Source: Saxidomus purpurata (Eukaryota; Mollusca; Bivalvia; Venerida; Veneridae). Taken from it: DNA of 64,000 bases. The translations under genes were made by a program, and so were the position numbers. Positions 24,681-37,310 of this stretch are shown here, piece after piece (the stretch's first letter is position 1; each line of letters opens with the position of its first letter). The notes beneath the pieces are model-generated. The model searched no databases. It had not been told where the DNA came from and saw only the letters and a program-made list of their open reading frames with translations. Location of the stretch: the NCBI GenBank assembly GCA_022818135.1, contig JAFMSR010000010.1:29759132-29823131 (forward strand). Direction: 5' to 3'.

Positions 24681-27600
24681 GTGTTATTCACGTCGCCCTA
24701 TCTATTATAACGTATAATTGATATATTTCTTTATTGACATATTTTACGCCTTTTATGAATACAACAGCTCAAACTTCAAGAATAAAAAAAACCCCATGAA
24801 ATCTTAAAGTATACTAATGTAATTTGTCCTTTTAAATTTTTTTGTATGACTAGTGGCTTTAAAAATATATAGGGTAAGTTGTTTTCCGAAAATCACAACT
24901 CGTAACACAATTAGTTTGTTATTGTATTCGGTTATACGTTTCACGTCATATGATAGTCACAACGTATTGAACAGGTACTACTTTTGTCAGGCCACCGATT
25001 TTTATCAATGATGCGCTGAGTCAGATATACAAAGTCATACAGTACGGTTGAGCGATTACACTAAAAGATTTTATACATGTATTGTACTCATTTTTGAAAA
25101 ATTTAGTTGCGTAATAAACACTTGAGATACTTTTGTGGTTGAGTTAGATGTTTATATTAAATGCAGACATGTTATATTCTAAAACTTCAGTTTTTCGGAG
25201 CGTTGATATAACCAAAATATATGAATCGGTGTCACAGTTATATTCCTATTGAATATGTATAGAGTTAAGAGCAAGCACCAAAAAAGTAAAGAAGGGGTCT
25301 GGCACGCATGGTCTCAGATTTTAAAATTGTGAATCCTATTGTTTGTTAGGTAATTTCAATTTATATATCTAATTACAGAAACAACTCAGTACAACTAATA
25401 ACTTAATACATGTTATTATTTTAGCCATTACTGTGTTGATGCTAATGAATGAATTGTGAACAAAAGGTCCCAGGATCTTGTTATTTGTAGTTACCTATAT
25501 TAAAGAAGACGGTTCATTTTATGTTGATACTGGTTCTGTGATTTCTTGAGTTTTCAAAGAATGAATTAAAGACAATTAAAATGTCCTTCATAAGTGACCC
25601 CCCCAAAACCAGGTGGTCAAATATCTTAATCGTTTTATTGCCCTATATCAGTTTTAATCCTCTCTGATTAGGTCCAGCAGCGTGTCAGTAGACTTGATAT
25701 GTAGTACAATAGTAGAACTATAAATTTTATTGATTTGTACAGATAATTGTTTTATAACTTATTTCCTGTTGTTTATATAAACTGTTTTATATAATTATGA
25801 CATTTTACTTAACTTTTATTGCAGGATATGAAAAATATTTTTAGATAAATGCAGTATAACTATGATTTTAAAGTTATATAGAGAAAGTTAATACGCTCAA
25901 GTAATTAAGCGCCTTCCCGTGGTGTGGTGTGAATGCATTTTTGATTTATAAAGAATCCTTCTGACTGTATTTATTTCTTTGTAAATTATATGTGCAACTG
26001 AAGGCTTCTTCTAACTGTAAAATAAGACAAAAATAAATTTCTTTTATGTATCAAGTGTAACATCTAATCTTAGTGATAATTGGTTTGCGGTAAGAGTAAT
26101 TAATTGAGTATTTAAAATATCACTCATTCTAACTTTGAAATCACAGTTATTTTGCAGTAATCTAAAAGTAAAAAAAAATTGTATATTTCTGTCATATAAG
26201 AAAAAATATTTTGATATAATAACTGTAAGTGTTGATTTGTTTATAATCTAATTTGACTGGGATTTACATACCAAAAAGGTAACTGATAAAATAGAATAAT
26301 AACATCTTATGAAGGTCTTAAAATTTATGTATAACTAACATCCCTTTCCTACATTATCTGTAAATGTAAGGGAGTTATACAGTAGCTGAATAGGATAAAC
26401 AGAAGCTAGTCTACCAGTAACCAGTCATGTTAATTGACCAATACTGTGAATTCGCTGTGAATTCGCATGGCTGACTGGACCCCTGTGGTGAATACCCCAC
26501 ATTCCTGTTCAATTGTCTTTAAAGGAAATTGATATCATATATTCGAAATTTTATCTTTAATTTACACTTCTCAATTTGTACAAAATAAACAATACACATG
26601 AGACAAACAACATTTTTGCCAGCTATTGGTCCGTAAAGTGTACATATCTACGTATCTAGCATTAACAGGTCGTACCAATCATAGCCTCTTTAGAGGATGG
26701 TGGACCTAATAAGCACAATTACAAACAAACAGAATCTAGCATTAGGCACGGTGAGGTTTTACAGTAGTTTATAGGATTTTAACTTGTTGATAATGTGTTG
26801 GTCTTTTTGTTTTGATAGTAAGTCCTCATACATGTATGTTAGTTGAGGTAATCATAGCTAATCAGTTAATCCTTAAACTGTCACATTGTTTATACAATGT
26901 AACGTTACGTCAAAAGTAATGCACGAAAGTCATATTACATGGTGGGATGTTATATGAGATTTTCCAGCACTGGTGAAAACTGCGGATACCCCGATCCGTA
27001 GCCTGGTCACCAGGCCCTGAAATATCCCTTTCACTATTACTATTTCACTGTTTTGTTCTAGAGCCAGCATACTATCCAGCACCGATTTCAGGAAGCTGCC
27101 CTAGTGTACAAAGCAAAATCATATAAAATATACTGGAAATAGTGCATGAAATATAGTAAAAACATAAATCAGATTAGTAACTAGTCTACCCGACCCGATG
27201 TGCAAGAATGTATGAAATGCGTATTTTACTGCGAAACATAAATAAATGAATGAATAATAAAAAAATAAATAAATAAATACATTAACGAAATATTTATAAT
27301 ATATTTTCCCTTGTGTAAACTGTTTACATGGCATAGGAAGTAACCATGATTACGCAAGTCCGTGAAAAATAAACTTCACAACCTTAAACTGTGAAAAACA
27401 ATTTTGGAGCAACGAATACCATTTGCCGCTCTTTTACTTTCTCTTTACATGTAACCCTTTAAAAACTAGTTCACATGAAAAATAGTTTTGTGTGGCAACA
27501 TAGCCTGTTGTATGCTTTTCATCCAAAAAATGCGCATTTAAAGCCCAAATTAATAATGAATTAGATATTACTAGTGAATCAAACTTTGTTTGGTGTAATA

Positions 27601-30600
27601 AGACTTATAGGTGTTTGCTCTTAAGAAGCATTTTTGTAGCTTTGAATTCGCGCTATAAGACGTTTTATTACATTTAGTTAAATAAGAAAATTTATTAACG
27701 ATTTAATGCAGTTAAGACTGTTATAATTAAAACAAAAACAAAATGTCAAAGCATTTCAGACAGAAATATACACACCGACCGTAGTGGTTGTTGTTAATGT
27801 GGACTGTTCTTATTCTTTTTGTAACTTTATGTTGTACATTGTAACAAAACTAATGAGATTGTTATATTAGTTTAACGTAAACATTTTTCGAAATGTTAGT
27901 TTCGGTACTGACTACTTAGAATATAGTCATTTTCTTATTATCGGTACGCCGGCTTTATTTTGAAATAAAAGTAATCAAAGTTGCCTTTAACCATTTACAT
28001 TTTCGGCAAAGATATTCGTATATACAAGAATTGCAACACAAATATACAAACACATAATACACGACACAACATATTTTCCTTGTTTTGTTTATTTATAATC
28101 AGTAAACAATAATGTTTCAAAAGAGTTTTTGTTTAACACTTCTTGATAAAATGAGTAAGGTCGAAACAAAAAATAATATTTTTTCAAAAGTAGTTATTTG
28201 TTATACTTAGCAGAAGAATTAACAACACAAAAAAGAAGACTATTGCCGACTCTGAAATGATTTAATTCAAACCCTGTTAATGTTTTGTAACACTGTTATT
28301 TAATATCAGTGTAAGGTGTTTGTATATGATTAAAATACATTTATTTTATTGTATTCACTAAAAACTAGTTACCTGCTGACACGAAACTCCTGAAATCTAA
28401 AATGAAATATCTTTGTCTTTGCAACTGATTTATATTTTGGATTACCGTATATACATGTAAGAATTTTTGAAAAATGGAATTACGTCTAAACTATATATAG
28501 TTTATTCAATATCACGTTAACATGTTTACGCAAAATCACGTCACAAAGGTTTTGAAGAAATATTACCTAACTGCTTGTTTTAGGTTGAAAATATCAATTT
28601 TCCGATAGAGATTTGTTAACTGTATATATATTGCGGTCACAGAAGCGGTCCGCTACATTTAATATGGGTGTGGAAAATGTAACATGTAAGTTAGGTAGTG
28701 TATAGTTCTTTGAACAAATTTTATGAAATGAATGAAATCGTCTAGAAGGTACGATGAAGAATCGGTTAACACTACTGTTCAGTATGTAGCTTTAAAAAAT
28801 GTCCAAAAAAACATTGATATTATCTTTTATCCATGTAAGCGTCAAATTATTTGATAAGTTCATGTAAACGTTTTGAACAATCTATAGATAAAGTCTGCGT
28901 CATGAAATACTAGGATATCACGTGACTTAAGTGTTCACATTAATTTAATAAGAACTGAAAGTAGTGAACAGTTTATATATTGTTCGGCCAGAATAAAACA
29001 CCGATATCGGTCAAACATGACGTTATTTCCATGCATCGGGTAAAAATGATCCATTATATTACCATGACTAGGTCTATTAAATTTTAAAATTTACAATCAC
29101 ACTACAGTATGTCTTGAAAGGAAGTATTGCTGTAGAGTCACCGAACAATAAACAATATATATGCTCGATTGCTGAGTGTGAAAATATAAATTTTCTTTTC
29201 AATATAATTTGTATCATGTGAAACAGTTTTGCGCACAAAAAAACAACAAGAAAGCTGTTTCGCGAAAGGCAAAAGTAAAATTAAAACGAATGGTATTCAT
29301 ACTTTGTATCCCATTTTTCTTGTTCCGGTTTATGTCTGTGTGCTGTATTATATATAGAGCACTGTATCATATTATTGGTACAACTTTATCATATTATTGA
29401 TACTTCCTAGTATCCCAAGTGTGTTGGATCACATTTAAACTAGGGATAAACGTTTTCACAGGAGGCTATTTTTGCTGGGAAGGGAGCGGGGTAGAAACCG
29501 GTACGCGGGATAACAATAAAGACTGATAGTGCAACACAAAGAAATGGAGAAATATCCCCTCTATAAATGTTAGCAAAAACAAATTTATGAAATTAAGGAG
29601 GAAACTGTATTGTAGGCTCGTTCTATTTGTCTGAGTTTCAACCGTGTTTCAGTCATTGTCAAAATGTAGATGTCTTCGTACATGTACATATCGACGTAAA
29701 CTTTGAGAAAAAATGGATACTAGTATTCTAAAATATGCGTTTGATTGATATAGTTCCACAACACACTACATCATCATATATCTTAAAATGATAAATATGC
29801 GAACGAAAATCTTTTAATTTTCTCTGAAATATTGAAATGAAAAAATGAAATAAACGCTTGAAGACATGTCGCTTCTTTAAGTTACGTTTCGGTAAATCAA
29901 ATTCGGTGAACAAAGCTATGAGTCCCATGAGCACGTTAAATGCTAAAATCAATATAATGAATAATGATATAAATGTTCTATGTAAATAAAAAAAAATTAA
30001 TTTTGACATATGCCTTTTTTATGTTTATGTCGCGCTTTGACTGGAAAGTGCTGCCATGAGGCATTCCATAGCTGCATTAAAACCATCGTTTGAGATATTT
30101 TGGAGGACAAATAGCAGTCAGTTTCGCTGGTAAGACATCTTTTATGGTTAATCTAAGTGCTGCGAGTAACATTTGAAATGCTCAAGGGACTTCAAGTCTA
30201 CAGTGTTTTGTGTATACTGGTATCAAAGGGAGATTGTAAAGAAGATGGAATGTGTTGTCATGTTATGACGTTTATTTTCAGTGTATATTTATTTACACTA
30301 TATGTGCAATGTGGAATAAATGATATCACTCTGTGATTGGCCCAACCACAACTCTACTGCCAATTCTAAGCTATTTTTATCGTAACTATTGATAATCGGG
30401 CAAAATGTGTGACTTATTGTTCTAAATATTTAATTAGTTATATCTTGTTGGAGTTCTTACTGGTGTCTACAGATTTCTTTACTAGTAGAAATTGTTTGTG
30501 TATTAGACCAGTTGACTTGTATTAGAATATGCCGTGTTAAGTGGAGAGCTTCTTTAGGAGCTACAACCTTTCATTACCATTAGACTTATCATTTTTCATA

Positions 30601-31560
30601 ATGAACACAGTTTACCGTTAGAATTATCATTTTTCATAATGACCACAGTTTGTTGTATAAGCTATATTTATATATAGTCGCCTTAATGGAACGTTACTCT
30701 ATCCGTCATTATTTAATTTCGAAAAACTTTCATTTGCCTATTACCTTTAAATTTAAGAAAATGGTAGATAGAGCAATGTTCTATTAATGCGACGTTATGT
30801 AAAGATATCTTACACAGGCCACCGTGTTGACATCGTTAGACTGCTTAGTCTTATCGGCCAAATTCTGCAAAACAAATTATCATCTTAAAACCAGACAGCT
30901 GTCACAGACTGTTTTCATATCCCAAACAAATTAGACCATACCCGCACCGCCTACTATTTGCTAATTTTTGATTCAATGTTGATGTTGTTGTTGTTGTTTG
31001 TGGGTTTTATGCCCGTTTCAGTCATTTGTACATGCGGGCAGTTTATTTATAACCATCGTTTCTCCAAAAGACCAGTAAAAGTCCATTTAAAGTGAAGTCA
31101 TCGGCGTTTTTCTTGTTATTCTCAAATATCAACACATAATAAGAAAAAAATATATAACATAGCAAAATACATTAAAGATGCATTTGAACTAAGAAAGAAT
31201 ACTCTGGAAAACTTATTTAATTCTTGAAGTTTGTATATATTTGTCACCTATCTGTTTGTTGCAGTGTTTATATATGTATGTTGATATATGTATTTATTTG
31301 TTTGTCTTCGCCATAATTGTATGTTTATATGGCCAAAGGCATTTCCTATGCTGATTGCCAATACACTTGAAACTTGAAACTTGTTATTGTTTTCCTACTG
31401 TTAACAATCTTGGTAGTCGCATCGGACCGCATTTTCTTACCCTGGAGGCGAGTAGTACAGCAGGTACCGGAAGTTTCTATGTGTCAATGAATAAAAAATA
31501 TATATAAAATACGTATATAAAAAATCACTACTTCGCCGCGTCGTTTCGAAACCCGAAGGC
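24681..31560. other. intergenic stretch, older duplication unit 1
   Basis: No gene supported. Parts of it (24,900-25,080; 27,640-28,640; 30,270-30,720) are matched, in the same order, by 31,560-31,740; 32,020-33,140; 33,330-34,020. The similarity is clearly lower than between copies A and B, so this is an older tandem duplication. A short GTT microsatellite lies at about 30,984-31,001. Confidence 0.5.
31300..31384 (+). repeat. possible 3' end of a retroelement
   Basis: 'ggccaaaggcatttcctatg' is followed by a short tandem tail 'cttgaaacttgaaacttg'. Short tandem tails of this sort end many non-LTR retroelements and SINEs. No coding part is attached. Confidence 0.3.
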
Positions 31561-33170
31561 TTTGTTGTTATATTCGGTTGTACATTTCACGTCATATGAT
31601 AGTCAAGAATGTTTTGAATGTTTATGATTTTGACTGGTAACAGATTTTAATCAATTATCAGCTGAGTCAGATATGCATGTATAATGCCATACAGAACGTT
31701 TTAACGCTTACATTTTAAGAGCAACAAATAATATATATGTTCATCAAACTTTGTTGTTTTTGCTTGTTATATTTGCGTGATAATATCTAAAATCATAAAG
31801 CATAGTCTGAATTGAAATATGTTATGGATGTAAGTGATGTAAATTTATCTCTTGAGTAATATCGGTTGGATATACATGTCATCATTTTTTAAAAATATAG
31901 GTGCGTCGTGTACATATGACTAACCTTTGTGGTTGACTTAGATGTTTATACTAAAATCCGGACATGTAATATTCCAAGAATTCATACTGGTTGTTAAAAA
32001 AAAATTTTTTTTGGAGCGTTAAAGTCGCGCTATAAGACGTTTTATTACCTTTAGTTAAGTAAAAAAAATATTTACGACGGTATGCAGTTTAAACTGGTAT
32101 GGTAGTAAAAATAACAGGTAACGTCACAGCATTTCAGACAGAAATATACGCGCCGACGGTAAATTGTCTAAAAAAAATGTTTTGTAACTTAATGTATTCT
32201 TATATGCCTATCATGGCATATTTCTATAGTCAATCCGAGTGCTTTAATATAATCAAAGCACTCAGACAAGTAGGCGGAGTTTTGGATATTCGACTTATAA
32301 CAATCGAAATAATATATGGCTTGAAGTGCTTTATCAAAATTGAATAATTTCCCGTCGGTTATGTGCCTACGTAATAATTCACTTGAACTTCGCCTTTGTA
32401 AATTATTCCGCCCGGCACATTAATTCCGAGGAATGCTCCAAATTCGATAATGCACTCAAAGGCATGATTATTTCCTATAACTAATTAGTACGTTAGATTT
32501 TAGAAAATACGTTTATCATTTTTCGAAAATGGATGTATTTATGCTAGTTTCGGTACAGACATTTTATAATATCCCGTTATCGGTACGCAGGCTTCATTTT
32601 GTAGAAAAAAGGGAAGTGACAACAAGGTTTCAAGTTTTAATCTTTGTAATTTTTACCGATTACACGTACGACAAATATTTTTGTATATGTACAAGAACTG
32701 CAACACAATTATACACACACATAATAAAGAACTTATCATAACACGATTTTCTTGTTTTGTGTTTGTTTTGTATGCCAAGAAAACAAGTAATTTTTCATGA
32801 GTGTTTATGTGTAATATTTCTTGGTAAAAGTAGTCAGGCCGAAGCAAAGTTGTGCTGACATAACAATTAACAACACAGCACAGATATTTATTGTTTAGTC
32901 GGAAATAATTAATTTGAAATCCGAATGATATTAACAGTGTGATTCAATATCAGTATAAGGTTTGAATTTCTATGCAGTTATTTAATTGCTTTTATTAAAA
33001 GAACTAGTTACCTGCTGCCACGAAACTCCTTAAATGTAAAATGAAATTATCGTTGCCTTTGCAACTGATTTATACCTTGGATTACAGTATCAACATTTAA
33101 GAATTTTTTGAAAATGGAATTGCGTCTTAACAACATTCAATTTAAGTCAAATATAACGTGAGCTGGTTAC

Positions 33171-33272
33171 GGAAAATCATGCGATAATTTTTTCAAGTGC
33201 TTATTGATTCCATTTTGCCCACCTGTAGAATGGAATCAATAAGCACTTAAAAAAATTATCACATGATTTTCC
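33171..33272. repeat. hairpin, 44-bp arms
   Basis: Arms 33,171-33,214 and 33,229-33,272 are reverse complements with two mismatches around a 14-base loop. It lies in intergenic DNA. Copy B (60,060-60,145) keeps a shorter version with more mismatches. Confidence 0.9.
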
Positions 33273-33762
33273 GCAAACGTTAAAGGAGTTTCGTATTTAG
33301 CAGATAATTAGATTTTAAAAAAGGCTTAATTTAATGAAGGAATAAGTGACTTCACTCTGTGATTGACCCAAGGTGGCAATAAAACGGAACGAGTTTAATG
33401 CCAATTCTGAGCTAACTTTAACGTAAATGTTATCGAGTCTTTTTCAAGTAGTAAATATTTAATTATTTATGTCTTGTTGGAGTTTACATATTAATCAAAG
33501 TCCCCACTGTTGTCTACAGTTTTCTTTACTAGTTAACATTGTATGTATATCAGACCTGCTGACCTTTATAAGTGTTTGACCCCATTTGCCCACCAATCGA
33601 ATCGCTCAGATTTTCAAAAAGACGTCTTTCTTTTTTTATTAAAACTAACTACTGAAATCATTTAATTCATTTAGAGTTCAATTAAAAGAATAGAAAACAC
33701 TTTAGCGTCGCCGGCAATTCATGTCGGTGGCTATGCAAACACTAAGCAGGTTACAGTTTATA

Positions 33763-33846
33763 AAGTCAAATTTTAACAATTAAGAAACCCCGGTCGCTCG
33801 CTACCGCTCGCTCCCTTAGGGTTTCTTAATTGTTAAAATTTGACTT
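33763..33846. repeat. hairpin, 28-bp perfect arms
   Basis: Arms 33,763-33,790 and 33,819-33,846 are perfect reverse complements. The 28-base loop carries 'gctcgctaccgctcgctccc'. It is probably a small inverted-repeat element. The copy B version (about 60,612-60,695) has several arm mismatches. Confidence 0.9.
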
Positions 33847-34049
33847 AATAAACACTAACTTATACTTAGAATATGCCTCATAATATGGAGAGCATTTAGG
33901 GGTTATATCAATTCATTACCATTACAGTTATGTCTTATAAAACTTTTTTTTTTCATAAAGACACAACATATTGTTTAAGCTATCTTTACATTTTGTCGCT
34001 TGAATGGAAGGTTACTCTACCTATCGTTATTATGCCCCCTTTCGTAGAA

Positions 34050-34410
34050 GGTCGGTCCGTCGATAACTCGAGAAAGCGTGGGCCTAGCATCTGGAAACTT
34101 AGTGAGGAAGTTAGTCATGACCAACAGATGACCTCTATTGATTTTGAATGGATTCCGGACAATAACTTGAGAAAACGTGGGGTAAGCATCTTGAAACTTA
34201 ATGTGGAGGTTGGTCATGACCAGTATATTACCCCTATTGATTTAAAGGTCAGCAGGTCAAAGGTCACAGCCACCTAAGATGGTAAAACGGTTTCTTGACG
34301 AAAACTCGAGAAAGGCTGGGCCTGGCTTCATGAATTTGATGTGGGGGTTAGTCATGACCAGCAGATGGTCCCTATTGATTCTGAGGTCAGTAAGCCAAAG
34401 GTTAAGGCCA
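34050..34410 (+). repeat. three-unit dispersed tandem repeat
   Basis: Three units of about 100-140 bases, each with 'actcgagaaag.gtgggcct', '.gtcatgaccagcagatgac' and 'ccctattgat', closing on 'caggtcaaaggtca'. This repeat type is widespread in bivalve genomes, from memory. Frames read across it give repeated peptides on both strands and should not be taken as genes. A second copy lies at 60,820-61,170. Confidence 0.7.
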
Positions 34411-34552
34411 AAGGGACTTCTTTTTCGGCCACATGATTTTTTTCGGCCAACATTTTTATGTAAGACCAAAAATGGTTGTTTTTCTTTTTAAGGCCAAAAC
34501 CTTTTATTTTCAGGCCACATGTAACTTTTCTTAAAGTATTACATGTATATGC

Positions 34553-34918
34553 GTTTATTTCCCTTATAGGGACATACCAAATAACTGAACCTCCAAAACA
34601 TAAATAATAGAATTTTTGGAAGTATTGTAACTTAACCTAAAAGTTTAAGCTATGCATTCCAGTCATTATCGATAAAAATATGCTGCAGTACCGTAAACCA
34701 TTCAATACTCTATGTCAAGTTGTTGTTGTATAATTAATTGGTTGATGCGATTTATTGCAGAAGGCCTTTGCATTGATTAATTGTGTTAAAAAATGCATTT
34801 ATCGCCTTAGTTGTTCTTTAAACTTTTATCTTTTTATCATTTTACGTTCATTGAACATATTATCTATGTTTCAAGAATATATTCTGCTAGATGTAAGGTA
34901 TGTTCCTTTTAATTAAAT
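34553..34918. repeat. TTAA-type inverted-terminal element 1
   Basis: It begins 'agggacatacc' and ends 'ggtatgttcctttt', a short terminal inverted repeat. The right flank is TTAA; the left is TTAT. The interior (about 360 bases) is homologous to 35,902-36,277. No coding capacity is seen. Confidence 0.45.
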
Positions 34919-35901
34919 CAAAGTACTAAAGGCACTGGAGATGTCCGTTATACACTATGGTGATCATTTCCTCTACGTATACAGATCTGAAATGGTAACA
35001 AGTTGGGCAATGATGGTCCTATACTGCGGACCTGAGTACAACATATACATTGCACCCAAGTGTGAACACAATTGCTTCAGAAATGCCAGAGTGTAAAAAC
35101 TTTTATAGCGTAAAAATAAACGTAAAGAAACGGTTTGTATAAATACCCTTCAGTTTTGCAGTTATCTGTGTGGTGAAAATAAAGGGAAATTATTCAAAAC
35201 GAGACAAGGCAGAGTAATAGTTCTTGTCCAGTACACTCTTTCTCTTAATGCCTTCTTTATTTGTATGTAATTTGAATACATTCATTCCATACTTTACAAG
35301 TTATGCTCCATACAAAAATACATTTAATTTAATTTAAAGACAATGTTTTTTACAATGCTGCTGACATTTACTTTGTACTTGAAGTTATATTACCCTTCAA
35401 AATGGCTATACTGAGTTATAATCACAAATGATGCTGAAAACACAGTCATCTAGACGCTTTCAACATATGTCAGAAAGTTGACAAAGTTATTTCTTTTATT
35501 TACGTATACAAATTAAGATGTACGTACCGAACAGATGGATTTGTTTTGAGAAAGGGGAGATAATATGAATGAAACTGTTCTACAGTTCCATAATTGTTTT
35601 GTTATAAAAATGGGACTGTTCGTTATACTAGGAGTATAAATCATCGCTGAATGTTTTATTTAAAATTATGATGAGCGGTAATATCACTTTCTGTTGCCAC
35701 ACCAATCACAATGTTTGTCTCACATTAAAGTAAAATGATGTGCGATATCCTCATATCACCCTCTATCGACATGCCAAGACTCAGGATGCTGATTTGAACA
35801 CTTTTTGAGAGATCACAGGCTCTATGTTGTATGTAGTTTTTACTATTTCTGTTGCCGAGGCAGCAGCACATTTTATCTGACCATTTGATTATAATATACT
35901 T

Positions 35902-36277
35902 AAAGGGACATACCCTATAACTGGTGTCAAACTAAATAACCTCCAAAACATAAATAATAGAGTCTTTAGAAGTTTTATAACTTAACCATCAAGTTTTAGC
36001 AATGCATTCCCAGTCATTATCAATAAAACCAGCGGTTTAAAATATACTGCAGTACCGTAAACCATTCAATAATCTATGTAAAGTTGTTGTTGTACAATTA
36101 ATGGGTGGATGCGATTTATTACAGAAAGCCTCTTTATTGATTAATTGTGGTAAAATGGGGAATTTTTCGCCATAGCTTCTTTGAAATTGTATTTACTCAT
36201 ACATTTACGTTCATTTAACACATAATTTATGTTTCGAGGATATAATCTGCTAGATGTAGGGAGTGCCTCTTTAAGTA
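35902..36277. repeat. TTAA-type inverted-terminal element 2
   Basis: TTAA flanks both ends. The left terminus reads 'agggacataccc' and the right terminus, reverse complemented, 'agaggcactccc'. The element is homologous throughout to 34,553-34,918. The TTAA target and size fit a piggyBac-type MITE, which is an inference. Confidence 0.45.
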
Positions 36278-36551
36278 AGGAAGAATCTATTATCTAGCTA
36301 GATGTCTATGATATAATTGTAATAAAAATGCATTGGCATGATTACACATATGTTTTATAAAGTAATTTCACCATAACCATTGCTTTAGCCTGCTAAAATG
36401 TATTTGTTTAGTTTTAAAGGTATATTTAAAGGTATAGAATTTGGCCATGTAACAGATTTTTTTGAAACTTTTACATCTGATTATTTACACTCATTTATGT
36501 TCACTTAGCGCTTAATTCAAGTAAGATTTTCACTGGAGGTATTTTTAAAAT

Positions 36552-36775
36552 TTGATTTCCCTATCCTGGTTGCCCAACCAAGATAGTTATTTTATCATAA
36601 GTAAAAATTTGATACACATACTTTGCCTAAGGAAAGATGTAAATATAAGACCTATTGTATTATATTTGTGAAATATTTGCATTAAAAATTATATATTTAG
36701 ATGGAATTCATTAGAAATGCAAGTTTGAAAAATTATTATTACCTCCCTTTACCTATCTTGGGTGGGCACCCAAGA
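36552..36775. repeat. element bounded by two small palindromes
   Basis: The palindromes 'atcctggttgcccaaccaag' (about 36,561-36,585) and 'atcttgggtgggcacccaag' (about 36,756-36,778) sit about 200 bases apart and resemble each other. Both are kept in copy B near 63,260 and 63,455, where the second palindrome's centre has changed from ggg to gcc. Confidence 0.4.
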
Positions 36776-37310
36776 TATATTGGAAATAAATGAATTCAGA
36801 AGCTACACGTAGTTTTAAAACTTGCATTTTGGTTCAGAATGTTGAAATATTTATATATCTATCCAATTCAAATGTAAAAGTAGAAATTATATTGAAATAA
36901 AAAAAATACTCAACGTTTTAAATACTTTCATATTAAAGGGGTGTAATAACAAAAGTTTATAAAAGTTAATAAAATGTAAGTTTCTGATAGGGATCTAACT
37001 CTATGTAATGGGCCTTTTTGTTCATTAAATAAATCTCAGAATATACAAAAAGTAAAAATTGTCATAAAATGTTGCTTAAAAGTAATTGACCACCTTTAAT
37101 TATGATAATATACCATTTATAGTTTAAAGGGTTACTCAGGAAAAATTAACTGACTAAATTAGAGTAGACAAGTATGCTAAAGTTTTACCGGCAATGAAAA
37201 AGAAATGTATCATTATTGTAAGAAGAAAACAAATACTGCAGTAACAAGACTTAGTACTATAGTGTTACACATGTTTTTCTGTGACAAATAAACTAACAGT
37301 ACTGCTTCAA

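Larger units (their letters stand above)
31560..34020. other. intergenic stretch, older duplication unit 2
   Basis: Diverged second copy of parts of 24,900-30,720. It has no supported gene and contains two strong hairpins, listed separately. Confidence 0.5.
8991..37310. repeat. duplicated segment, copy A
   Basis: This block is collinear with 46,640-64,000. Landmarks found in the same order in both: 8,991 with 46,640; 11,312 with 48,650; 11,944 with 51,982; 13,300 with 53,320; 16,520-19,552 with 54,264-56,383; 24,681 with 56,891; 32,890 with 59,900; 36,300 with 63,000. Copy A has segments missing in B: about 10,616-11,105, 14,318-16,516, 19,553-24,680 and 25,401-32,885. Most aligned lines show only a few differences per 60 bases, so the copies are closely related but not identical. 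Confidence 0.85.

Noticed and set aside
33930..34491. Frames with repeated LNVEVGHDQ-like peptides on both strands
   Set aside because: By-products of the dispersed tandem repeat; no start context, splice sites or known domain.
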